From NCBI GenBank assembly GCA_903861005.1, contig CAIOSP010000071.1:1-47580 (forward strand): a DNA stretch of 47,580 bases, read 5' to 3'. The notes under the pieces were generated by a model, which was given only the letters and a program-made list of their open reading frames with translations, searched no databases and had not been told where the DNA came from. This DNA is from an uncultured Pseudomonadota bacterium. Lineage in GTDB: Bacteria; Myxococcota_A; UBA796; GCA-2862545. Below are positions 26,006 to 33,963 of the stretch, one piece after another. The position numbers were made by a program, and so were the translations under genes. Position 1 is the stretch's first letter. Every line of letters starts with the position of its first letter.

Positions 26006-27696
26006 TCGATGCCCGACGGCTCGACGGCCGGGTTCTCCGGCACGTCCTTCATGTGCTCACGGTAGGCCGCCCAGCGCTGCGCGCAGTCCAGCGGGCTCTC
26101 GCCGCGGCGGAGCACGACCAGGACACGCTGCGCGTGGATGTCGGGGCGCTGTTCGAGGAAGGTCACGTCCGGATAGTACATGTCCTTGTAGCGACTCGCC
26201 TCCATCTCCCGCATGGCGAGGCGGATCTTCTCCTTCACGCGCGGCCCGTAGACCAGCTTGGAGTCGAGGATGTCGGGCTTGAGCGCCAGGAAGAACTCGG
26301 GCTCGACGGTCTTGTCGTGGCCGGGGCTGCGTAGCTCGCCGTTCCACGGCATCATGGCCACCTCGCGGGTGACCAGTCCGTTGCGATCGTAGATGAACAG
26401 CTCGGAGTAGTAGCCGACGTTGCCGATGGCGGCGGCGACGTAGGACTCGCCGGGATCCGCGTAGGACGCGAGCGCCTCACCCTTGTCGCGCCACGCTTCG
26501 GTGTGGTCCACCATGGCCTGCCACTGCTCGTTCTCGGTGCGGAACACCGGGAGCTTCTCGCGGATGTCCAGACGCTCGCGCAGGCGCGGGGGCGTCATGT
26601 AGAGGTTGAGCGCGGGGAGCATGCCCATGCCGGCGATCAGCACGGCGGTGAGCGGCACCGCGTTCGGCGAGCGCTTCTCAAAGCCCTTGAGCGCCAGCGC
26701 GAAGGTGATCGCCATGAACGCGACGCCCGGCACCATCACGCGGAAGTAGGTCATGTAGTCGCCGCTGATCACGATCGCGTAGGTCGGGATGGCGATCGCC
26801 ATCAGGCCGGCGGACAGCGCCAGGGGCTTGCGCTCGTCGCGCAGGGACAGCGGCAGCGCAGGCGCGAGCAGGATGGGGGAGCCGACGGTCGCCATGTAGG
26901 CCGCGAGGTACTGGAACCCGCGCGCGAACGTCGTCTTGTCCACATGGACCTTGGCGTAGGCCGTGTTGGCCGTCAGCGCGTGGTAGTAGCCGTAGCGCCA
27001 AACGAAGTAGGCCCCGTAGAACGGCACGATCAAGCCGAAGAATAGCGCCAACGGCTTGAGGACCGGGCGGCCCTCCAGCCAGCGCTGCCCGCCGGCGATG
27101 CCCGCCACCACCAGCGCCCAGGCCACGCCCTCAGGGCGGGAGAGCGAGAGCGCCAGACCCGCCGCGCCCGCCAACAGCGGGGCGGTCGTCTCGCTCCGAC
27201 CGAGCGCGAGCAGCGTCCAGGTGGAGAACAGGAGGAAGGCCTCGGACATGGTCTCCAGGCCGCTGGTCGACCACACCGCGAACGGCGGGAAGCAGGCGAC
27301 GATGAGCGTGGCGGCCCATGCGAGCGGCAGCTCCACCTTCACGTGGACCAGGAGCGTGCGGTACAGCAGGCCCAACAGGGCGGCGGCGCAGAGGACGGAC
27401 AGCCAGGGCATGACCAGCCCCATGTTGCCGCCTGCGCGGTGCACCCCGGCGGAGATCGCCATCCACAGGAAGTTGCTGTACCCTTCGACCGGGATCTCGT
27501 TGCCCGTGATGTTGTAGCGGGGGCCGTAGCCCTCGGCCCAGTGCTTGGCGTAGCGGAACGAGATGAACGAGTCGTCGCACAAGAACCAGTAGCGGTGCAC
27601 GAGCAACGCCCATGGCACCAGCAACATGGGGAACATCGTGGCGGCCTGTCGACTCTGCGAGCGATCCACCGGGGCCTCAGCGGGCGGCGGGGGCAT
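26002..27696 (-). CDS. GT-C-type polytopic membrane glycosyltransferase
   Basis: A 564-residue protein with about ten membrane helices and a large C-terminal soluble part. Near the N-terminus is the acidic loop CDDSFISFRYAKHWAEG, followed by VEGYSNFLWM; this is the hallmark of a family of GT-C transferases (ArnT-, arabinosyl- and ZomB-like) using lipid-linked sugars on the outer face of the inner membrane. The Asp pair in the first periplasmic loop is the expected catalytic/metal site. Sugar and acceptor are unknown. The coupled sulfatase-fold gene (ATGA overlap) suggests one envelope-modification pathway. Confidence 0.82.
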   Translation of the reverse strand: MPPPPAEAPVDRSQSRQAATMFPMLLVPWALLVHRYWFLCDDSFISFRYAKHWAEGYGPRYNITGNEIPVEGYSNFLWMAISAGVHRAGGNMGLVMPWLSVLCAAALLGLLYRTLLVHVKVELPLAWAATLIVACFPPFAVWSTSGLETMSEAFLLFSTWTLLALGRSETTAPLLAGAAGLALSLSRPEGVAWALVVAGIAGGQRWLEGRPVLKPLALFFGLIVPFYGAYFVWRYGYYHALTANTAYAKVHVDKTTFARGFQYLAAYMATVGSPILLAPALPLSLRDERKPLALSAGLMAIAIPTYAIVISGDYMTYFRVMVPGVAFMAITFALALKGFEKRSPNAVPLTAVLIAGMGMLPALNLYMTPPRLRERLDIREKLPVFRTENEQWQAMVDHTEAWRDKGEALASYADPGESYVAAAIGNVGYYSELFIYDRNGLVTREVAMMPWNGELRSPGHDKTVEPEFFLALKPDILDSKLVYGPRVKEKIRLAMREMEASRYKDMYYPDVTFLEQRPDIHAQRVLVVLRRGESPLDCAQRWAAYREHMKDVPENPAVEPSGIE

Positions 27697-27831
27697 GCAT
27701 TCCCGGCGCGGCGGTCGCAGCGGTTAACGCGCGGAGGGGACGCGTCGCAAAGCAGTTCACGAGGGTGGAGCGGGGCGCATGCACCGTATAGGGACAGGCC
27801 GCCGCGCCGACGCGGCGCGCAAGGAGCGGAC

Positions 27832-28713
27832 ATGACGCGGGTGTTTCGACTTGGCACACGGGGCAGCATGCTCGCACGCACCCAGAGCGGTCACGTCGCT
27901 GACGCGCTCTCCAAGGCCTCGGGCCATCCGGTTGAGCTCGTCATCATCAAGACCCGCGGCGACGAGGTCCAGGACCGTCCGTTGGCGCAGGTCGGTGGAA
28001 AGGGACTGTTCACCAAGGAGATCGAGGAGGCGCTGCTCGCGGGCACCGTCGATCTGGCCGTCCACTCCATGAAGGATCTTCCGAGCGAGAACCCGCCTGG
28101 CCTGATCGTCGCCGGCATCCCCCTGCGTGAGGACCCGCGCGACGTGCTCGTCGGCTCGCCCCTGGCGGACCTGTCCGCAGGTGACGTGGTCGGCACGGGC
28201 TCGCTCCGCCGCATGCTCCAGCTCCGGGCGCTGATCCCGGGCCTCGAGATCCGTGGCCTGCGCGGCAACGTGGACACCCGCGTCCGCAAGCAGCGCGACG
28301 GCGAGTACAAGTCGGTGGTGCTGGCGGCGGCGGGCCTGTCCCGGCTTGGACGCGCCGACGACATCGGCGAGCGCCTGGACGTCGACGCGATGATCCCGGC
28401 GGTCGGCCAGGGCGCGCTCGCCGTGCAGTGCCGCGAGGACGACGCCGAGGTGCGCGGCTGGCTCGAGAAGATGACTGACCCGGCCACGGCCGACGCGGTC
28501 GCCGCCGAGCGCGGCTTCCTGATCGCGTTGGGGGGCGGCTGCTCCGTCCCTGCGGCCTGCCACGCCACGGTCGAGGGCGACAACCTGCGCATCCGCGCGT
28601 TCCTGGGCTCGGAGGACGGCCGCGCCGAGCGCGAGCTCGTGGTCTGCCCGCGCGGCGACGGCCCCCGCGTCGGCGGCGAGATCGCCCGCCGCCTGCTCGC
28701 CAAGCTGGGCTAG
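27832..28713 (+). CDS. hemC: Hydroxymethylbilane synthase
   Basis: HemC polymerises four porphobilinogens into hydroxymethylbilane in haem synthesis. The protein begins MTRVFRLGTRGS. It has the substrate-binding KTRGDE and VHSMKDLP segments, GTGSLRR, RGNVDTR, and the dipyrromethane cofactor Cys237 in GGGCSVPAA. Length 293 aa is slightly short but normal. ATG 27832 has AAGGAG five bases upstream; a GCCGCG/CGCGGC hairpin (27801-27816) sits just before it. The longer frame upstream covers the start of the GT-C gene on the other strand and is rejected. hemH and hemE lie opposite and converge on it. Confidence 0.96.
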   Translation: MTRVFRLGTRGSMLARTQSGHVADALSKASGHPVELVIIKTRGDEVQDRPLAQVGGKGLFTKEIEEALLAGTVDLAVHSMKDLPSENPPGLIVAGIPLREDPRDVLVGSPLADLSAGDVVGTGSLRRMLQLRALIPGLEIRGLRGNVDTRVRKQRDGEYKSVVLAAAGLSRLGRADDIGERLDVDAMIPAVGQGALAVQCREDDAEVRGWLEKMTDPATADAVAAERGFLIALGGGCSVPAACHATVEGDNLRIRAFLGSEDGRAERELVVCPRGDGPRVGGEIARRLLAKLG

Positions 28714-28730
28714 TCGAGCCAACGCCGCGT

Positions 28731-28750
28731 GCGGGTCCGTCTGGGCCCGC
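28731..28750. terminator. Hairpin between convergent hemC and hemH
   Basis: An 8-bp stem, GCGGGTCC with GGGCCCGC (one G-U pair), around the loop GTCT, lies 18 bases after the hemC stop and 28 before the hemH stop. It has no T tract on either side, so termination efficiency is doubtful. Confidence 0.35.
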
Positions 28751-28778
28751 CGCGACCGCCGCCGCGCGCGGAGCGCCG

Positions 28779-29852
28779 CTAGGCGATCCCGCCGTTGCCC
28801 TGGCTCAAATGCGGCGGGAACACGAACTTGCACTGCGGGCACGTGCCCTGGCGCCGGTGGTTCGCGTCCTGCGGGATGAGGCAGCGGCTGCACGACGTGG
28901 CGCCGAAGCGCTCCATCGTCGTCTTGGAGACATCGACCAGGCAGCGGATGAACGCGGGCTCCAGGCCGAGGGCCGGCGCGCGCCCGACGTGCGTCACGCC
29001 CAGCTGGTGCGCGTGCTCGACGTACTCGCGGTCGATCTCATCGAGGGTCTCGATGTGCTCGCCGACAAAGCTGACCGGCACGACGAGCAGGCGCTTGGCC
29101 CCGCGCACGCCGAGCTGGTGGATCAGGTCGGGCGTAGACGGCCCGAGCCACTTCACGGGGCCCAGACGGCTCTGCCAGGCCAGATGCCACGGGTCGGACC
29201 AGCCGAGCTTGGCGACCGCTAGGCGGCAGCTCTCTCGGACGTGGTCGGGGTAGGGGTCGCCGCGGCGAAGGTAGGAGAGCGGGACGCCGTGCGCACTGAA
29301 CAACAGATCGATCGGGCCCTCGCCTTGCATCGTCTCGGCGGTGTGGCGGATCGTGTTGGCGAGCGACTCGATGTAGTCGGGGTGCTCGAAGAACGCGCGC
29401 GCGTAGTGCACGGGCAGCTCGGCGTGACCGAGCTCCTGCAGCGCGTGGTGCACCATGTCGTAGGCGCCGCCGCTCGTGGCGAACGACCAGTGCGGGAACA
29501 GGCCCACCGCCAGGATGCGGTCGGCGCCCTGATCCAGCAGGCTGCGCAGCGCGTCACGGATGGTGGGGGCGGTGAACATCATGCCCGCGGCCATCGGCGG
29601 GGCGTCGGGGCCCCAGGCGGCACGGACCGCGTCGACCTGCGCCTGCGTCTCGCCGACCAGCGGCGACCAGCCGATGCGCGTGTAGTTCTCGCGCACCTTC
29701 TTGGCGCGCGCGGGCGCGATGCGGTTGGCCAGGAACCGCTTCATGAACCCCGGGCCGGGGAGGACATCCGACAGCAGGTTCCGCAGGAACGGGACCAGCT
29801 CGGCGTCTCCGGTGGGACCGCCAAAGTTCAGGAAGAGGATTCCGGTCTTCAC
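28779..29852 (-). CDS. hemH: Ferrochelatase with C-terminal double CxxC motif
   Basis: HemH inserts Fe(II) into protoporphyrin IX. Key parts: GILFLNFGGP at the start, the active-site His in LLFSAHGVPLSY, and VVPVSFVGEHIETLDEID, which holds the catalytic acidic residue. The C-terminal extension contains C321/C324 and C338/C341 (SCSRC and TCPQC), with a further Cys304; four such Cys could bind a [2Fe-2S] cluster, as shown for some bacterial ferrochelatases, or zinc. At 357 residues it is longer than cluster-free forms. It overlaps hemE by four bases (ATGA). It is the protoporphyrin-dependent rather than the coproporphyrin-dependent type by inference only. Confidence 0.93.
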   Translation of the reverse strand: MKTGILFLNFGGPTGDAELVPFLRNLLSDVLPGPGFMKRFLANRIAPARAKKVRENYTRIGWSPLVGETQAQVDAVRAAWGPDAPPMAAGMMFTAPTIRDALRSLLDQGADRILAVGLFPHWSFATSGGAYDMVHHALQELGHAELPVHYARAFFEHPDYIESLANTIRHTAETMQGEGPIDLLFSAHGVPLSYLRRGDPYPDHVRESCRLAVAKLGWSDPWHLAWQSRLGPVKWLGPSTPDLIHQLGVRGAKRLLVVPVSFVGEHIETLDEIDREYVEHAHQLGVTHVGRAPALGLEPAFIRCLVDVSKTTMERFGATSCSRCLIPQDANHRRQGTCPQCKFVFPPHLSQGNGGIA

Positions 29853-30883
29853 AGGCTGGCCTTGGGCTGCCAGGCCTTGGCCGCCGCGATCATCGCCTCG
29901 ACGCCGGTGATCGGCGTGGTCGGCAACACGCCGTGGCCCAGGTTGAAGACGTGGCCGGCGCCGCCGCCCGCGTCGAGGATGGCGTTGACGCGGCGGGTGA
30001 TGTCGGCCGGGGGCGCGTAGAGCGCGAGCGGATCCATGTTGCCCTGGATGGGCGTATCGCCGAGCTCGGCGCGGGCGCGCTTGATGTCCTGGCGCCAGTC
30101 CAGGCCGATCACGTCCGCGCCGGTCTGCTTGACCAGGTGCAGGAACGGGGCCGTGTCCTTGGTGTAGTAGATGCGCGGCGCGCCCTTCACGCGCGCCAGG
30201 GCACGCTGGGCGGCGGGCAAGGCCCAGCGCTCGTAGTCCTCGGTGGACAACGCCCCTGCCCAGGTGTCGAACAGCTGGACGCCGGCGGCGCCCGCGTCGA
30301 CTTGGGCCTGGAGGAAGTCACCGACCACGTCCGCGAGCAGGTCGAGCAGGGCCTGGGCGGTGGTGGGGTCGGAGAAGAGCAGGGACTTGGCGGCCTGCCA
30401 GTCCTTGGAGCCGTGGCCCTCCACCATGTAGCAGAGCAGCGTGAACGGCGCGCCGGCGAAGCCCAGGATGGGGACCTCGGGGCGGAGGGCGCGGAACAGC
30501 TTGAGGGTGGCCGGGATGGTGGGGAGGGCGTCCGCCACGTCCGGGCGGATCAGCGCGTCGACGTCGGCGCGGGTGCGGACCGGGCGGGACAGCAGGGGGC
30601 CGTGGCCGCTCTCGAACGCGACCGGCACGCCCATCGCCTCAGGCACCACGAGGATGTCGGAGAAGACGATGGCCGCGTCCAGGTCGAAGCGGTCGACCGG
30701 CTGACGGGTGACCTCGCAGGCCAACTCCGGATTGCGGCAGAGATCCAGGAAGCTGATGCCCGAGCGGACGGCGTTGTACTCGGGCAGGTAGCGGCCTGCC
30801 TGGCGCATGAACCACACGGGAGGGCGGTCAGGGCGGCCGCCGGTGAGCGCGGTGTTCAGGCGGGTGTGACGGGTCCAGGTCAT
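29849..30883 (-). CDS. hemE: Uroporphyrinogen decarboxylase
   Basis: HemE removes four carboxyl groups from uroporphyrinogen III to give coproporphyrinogen III, without a cofactor. The N-terminal signature PVWFMRQAGRYLPEY with the following segment and 'ELACEVTRQPVDRFDLDAAI' mark the active site, including the conserved catalytic Asp. FAGAPFTLLCYMVEGHGSKDW is the family's mid-protein motif, and GHGVLPTTP is its C-terminal one. Length 344 aa is typical. A GAGGA ribosome site lies seven bases before ATG 30883. It forms an operon with hemH downstream. Confidence 0.96.
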   Translation of the reverse strand: MTWTRHTRLNTALTGGRPDRPPVWFMRQAGRYLPEYNAVRSGISFLDLCRNPELACEVTRQPVDRFDLDAAIVFSDILVVPEAMGVPVAFESGHGPLLSRPVRTRADVDALIRPDVADALPTIPATLKLFRALRPEVPILGFAGAPFTLLCYMVEGHGSKDWQAAKSLLFSDPTTAQALLDLLADVVGDFLQAQVDAGAAGVQLFDTWAGALSTEDYERWALPAAQRALARVKGAPRIYYTKDTAPFLHLVKQTGADVIGLDWRQDIKRARAELGDTPIQGNMDPLALYAPPADITRRVNAILDAGGGAGHVFNLGHGVLPTTPITGVEAMIAAAKAWQPKASL

Positions 30884-30971
30884 GGGTGTTCCTCGGAGGC
30901 GCCGCCTATGCCGGAACGGCCTGCCCCGCGAGGGTGCTCGTGTTCACGAAACGCCACGTCATGGCGGGTGA

Positions 30972-32027
30972 TCAGGGCGCCGGGAGCGCCTCGATGTCGG
31001 TCGCCACGCAGCCCGCCTCGTCGCGGATGGGATTGCAACGCGCCGGAGCGCCACCGGGGATGAAGTCCTTGCCGGTTTCGCTGACCGCGCCCGGCGCGTC
31101 GGTCGCCAAGTAGTTGGCGCCCGCGGCCAGGGTCGCTGCGAACTCGGCGTCGTTGGCGGCGGGGTCCCCCCCGGCGCCGCCGACGTTGCTGGTGACGATA
31201 AACCCCTGTCCGACCAGCTCGGTCACCTTGGCCGCATCGGCCACGGCGTTGTCGACCTTGAAGGTGGCGCCGAACGGATCGGCCGCCGAGTCGCTGTCGA
31301 CGAACATGGCGCGACCGGCGAGGTTGGGCGTCTCGGTGACGTAGGGCGCGCGGTGCTCGTCGCTGTCGAGCATGGCGAACAGCGCCTGCCCGCGCATGGC
31401 GCCCAAGGTGGGCCAGCCGTCCTCGGTGACGGCCTCGGGCAGCGTGGCGTGGCTGCCTCGCAGCTCGTCGGGCTCGAACAGCTTCTCCGGCGGCCAGACG
31501 GCGCGGATCTCGTTGTCGATCGCCGACTCTTGGCCCACGTAGGTCTGGTACTCGTCGGGGAAAGTTTCGTCGACGTCGAGGTCCTTGGGCTCCAGCCACA
31601 CCATCAGCGGCGCGTGGCACGGGTTCGCCAAGCTCCACGCGAGCATGACGCCCAGGCACTCGGAGAACGAGTCGCAGGTGGTGCCGGGGTCGATGTGGGG
31701 CAGGTGGGCCACGCTGAAGCTGCCGTCCACGCGGCGGTGCAGGTCGAGCTCGATCGCCCGCACGCCCATCGCCAGCTGCGCGTCGAGCGGGGCGTGGTCG
31801 TAGTTGTACTCGGGCACCAGCGGGTTGGGCGGGCGAAGGTGGTAGCTGTTGTGCGTTCCCAGCGCCTGGACGTCCGCGATCGAGAGCGTGTCGTCGTGGG
31901 CGTAGGGCGACCCGACGTCGGCGCAGGTCGGCGCGAGCGTCCGCTCCGTGTCCGTGTCGGAGGGGGCCTCGCCGCTCGCGGTGCAGGCGGTCAGGAGGGT
32001 GACGAACAGGTGTCGAATACGTGGCAT
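30972..32027 (-). CDS. PI-PLC-like (calcium-dependent phosphodiesterase) lipoprotein
   Basis: A short signal peptide ends at the lipobox LLTAC, then a DTD linker, then a phosphatidylinositol-specific-PLC-like TIM barrel. Diagnostic segments are LGTHNSYHL (first catalytic His), GVRAIELDLHRR (metal ligands and active-site acid), and VAHLPHID. The pattern fits the Ca-dependent phosphoinositide phospholipase C group of bacteria. It would act outside the cytoplasm on a phosphodiester lipid head group; the substrate is not known. At 351 residues the length fits. Its stop lies 88 bases from the hemE start on the same strand, too far to assume one operon. Confidence 0.82.
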   Translation of the reverse strand: MPRIRHLFVTLLTACTASGEAPSDTDTERTLAPTCADVGSPYAHDDTLSIADVQALGTHNSYHLRPPNPLVPEYNYDHAPLDAQLAMGVRAIELDLHRRVDGSFSVAHLPHIDPGTTCDSFSECLGVMLAWSLANPCHAPLMVWLEPKDLDVDETFPDEYQTYVGQESAIDNEIRAVWPPEKLFEPDELRGSHATLPEAVTEDGWPTLGAMRGQALFAMLDSDEHRAPYVTETPNLAGRAMFVDSDSAADPFGATFKVDNAVADAAKVTELVGQGFIVTSNVGGAGGDPAANDAEFAATLAAGANYLATDAPGAVSETGKDFIPGGAPARCNPIRDEAGCVATDIEALPAP

Positions 32028-32058
32028 CCGGCGTTCATGCCGGAATCGTGGACGAACG

Positions 32059-33573
32059 TCAAGGGGTCGTCGCCAACGCCTCGCCGATCGCGCGCCCGGC
32101 GAGCGTCGCCATGGCCAGGATCGAGGTCTGCGGGTTCACGCCGGTGTTCGTCGGAAACACAGAGGAATCCGCGATCCAGAGGCGGTCCGTGGTGTGGTGG
32201 CGGAAGTCGGGCCGCACCACGCCTCGCGCCGGATCCGACGACATCCGGCAGGTCCCGAACAGGTGCGTCACGACCGACGACCAGGCGCGCGGGTCGAGCG
32301 GCGGCGCGGCCTCCAGCGCGTCCAAGCGAGCGGGAACGGTGACGCGGGCGTCGAACCCGACCACGCCCGGCAGCACCTCGACCGCGCCGGCGGCGAACGC
32401 CATCCGCCCGGCCCAGGCGACCCCACGCGCCAGGGTGCGAAGGTCCTCAGGCCCGAGCCCATAGTGGACGACGCCCGTGCCATCGCGGGTAGCGGTGACG
32501 CGGCCTTGGGTCTTGGCCTTCACCGCGACGCCCCAGCTCGTGTAGTGGTCCATGCGGTCGATCTCGGCAGACAGCGCGCGTCCCAGCCCTGGGAGGCGTG
32601 ACGCGAGCACGCCGCGGTCCATGCCCAGCGCCTCGAACTTCAGGCCGGTGCGGCGCAGGCCGGTCACCTCGTGGCCTTGCGTGGCGCCCTCCCAGCAGCG
32701 GACGGGCGCGTCGAACCGCGCGAGGACGCCCGCGCCCGGGTGCCCTTGGAAGTGCTGACCCAGCGGACCATGTCGGATCTCGCTGTTCCACAGCACCACG
32801 GGGGTCTGCACGGCGCTGGCGGCGACCACCACGCCTCGCGTCGCCGCGATCCGCACCCGACCGCCGCCTGCGGCGCGCGCCTCGACGCCCGTCGCCCTCC
32901 CGTGCATGTGCAGGACACGCGTCACCCGCATGTGCTGCCAGACCTGCGCGCCGCGTCCGACGGCGTCGGCCAGCAGCGTGCGATCCATCGACTGCTTGGC
33001 GCCGTTCGGGCAGCCCTGCATGCAGTGACCGCTGCCGACGCAGCCGCGGACGTTGCGGGAGATCGGGCGGTGCTCCAGGCCGAGCGACTCGGCGCCGCGG
33101 GCGAGCAACAGGTTGTTTCTGCCGGCCACTGCGGGGTCGGTCGGTGCGATCCCAAGGCGGGTGATGATCTGGTCGGTGGCTGACTCCAGCTCCGACCAGG
33201 GGAGCGCGTCCGCCAGTGCCGGGTCGGCGTCCACCCAGTCCTGCCAGACATCCTGCGGCAGCCGCCACGAGATCGCGCCGTTGATCACGGAGCCGCCGCC
33301 CACCGCGCGCCCCTGCACCACCGGGAGCGGCTGGCGCGCGCGCGACATGAACGCGCCCATGCCTCGGTAGGCGCGCGCCATGGCGGTCCAGGCGTCAGGT
33401 GCGATCTCCGCGCCGGCGTAGGTCCCGCCGTCCTCGACCACCAGGACGGAGAGGCCGCGCGCGCTCAGCACGTCCGCGACAGCCGACCCTGCGGGTCCGC
33501 TGCCGACGATCACTACGTCGAAGGTTCCGTGATGGTCGTCCCGCACGTCCGCGCCGTCGAGCGCGATGTTCAT
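32059..33573 (-). CDS. GMC-family FAD oxidoreductase
   Basis: A 504-residue glucose-methanol-choline oxidoreductase. The FAD-binding VVIVGSGPAGSAVADVL is near the N-terminus. AVGGGSVINGA is the second FAD contact. The SGHCMQGCPNGAKQSM segment is typical of the long-chain-alcohol/sterol branch. HLFGTCRM and NPQTSILAMATLAGRAI form the C-terminal GMC signature. It oxidises an alcohol to aldehyde or ketone; long-chain alcohols or sterols are the likeliest substrates. ATG 33573 overlaps the stop of the small gene upstream by four bases, which fixes the start; reading from 33645 would run into that gene. Confidence 0.88.
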   Translation of the reverse strand: MNIALDGADVRDDHHGTFDVVIVGSGPAGSAVADVLSARGLSVLVVEDGGTYAGAEIAPDAWTAMARAYRGMGAFMSRARQPLPVVQGRAVGGGSVINGAISWRLPQDVWQDWVDADPALADALPWSELESATDQIITRLGIAPTDPAVAGRNNLLLARGAESLGLEHRPISRNVRGCVGSGHCMQGCPNGAKQSMDRTLLADAVGRGAQVWQHMRVTRVLHMHGRATGVEARAAGGGRVRIAATRGVVVAASAVQTPVVLWNSEIRHGPLGQHFQGHPGAGVLARFDAPVRCWEGATQGHEVTGLRRTGLKFEALGMDRGVLASRLPGLGRALSAEIDRMDHYTSWGVAVKAKTQGRVTATRDGTGVVHYGLGPEDLRTLARGVAWAGRMAFAAGAVEVLPGVVGFDARVTVPARLDALEAAPPLDPRAWSSVVTHLFGTCRMSSDPARGVVRPDFRHHTTDRLWIADSSVFPTNTGVNPQTSILAMATLAGRAIGEALATTP

Positions 33574-33908
33574 CGCGACTCCAGGCGGGCGAGCGCGGTC
33601 GCGGCGACAAGGCGGAGCACCATCACGAGCTGCCGGATGACCCACGACTGCTGCACGGCCAGCGCCGTGAGGAAGGCCTCACGCCTCGCGTCGTCGAGGC
33701 GGTGGAAGGGGCGAAGCCAGCGCAGCACCGGCGCCCAGGTCAGCGCCCACACCGTGGCGCGGAATCCCACGCGGAGCAGCGGCGCCGCGCCGGCCTCCCA
33801 CGTCGCCCAGGCCTCCGCGGGCAGCTGGGACGGACGGTGGCGCTGCCCCGGCACGGTCGCGTCGAGCAGCGCGTCACGCCAGGCTTGCTCCACCGGCGTC
33901 CACGGCAT
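33570..33908 (-). CDS. Small partner of the GMC oxidoreductase
   Basis: This 112-residue helical protein ends four bases inside the GMC gene start. Its C-terminal half ('FHRLDDARREAFLTALAVQQS' and 'WVIRQLVMVLRLVAATAL') resembles the N-terminal extension found fused to long-chain alcohol oxidases, and separate small proteins of this kind precede bacterial GMC genes. It probably serves as a membrane-contact or stabilising subunit of the oxidoreductase. No signal peptide is seen. The alternative is an unrelated helical protein. Confidence 0.65.
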   Translation of the reverse strand: MPWTPVEQAWRDALLDATVPGQRHRPSQLPAEAWATWEAGAAPLLRVGFRATVWALTWAPVLRWLRPFHRLDDARREAFLTALAVQQSWVIRQLVMVLRLVAATALARLESR

Positions 33909-33963
33909 CGGGCTTGATCCTCACGCTTGGACTAGCACCGTCCCGCGGGGCGGGCACCGAGCG

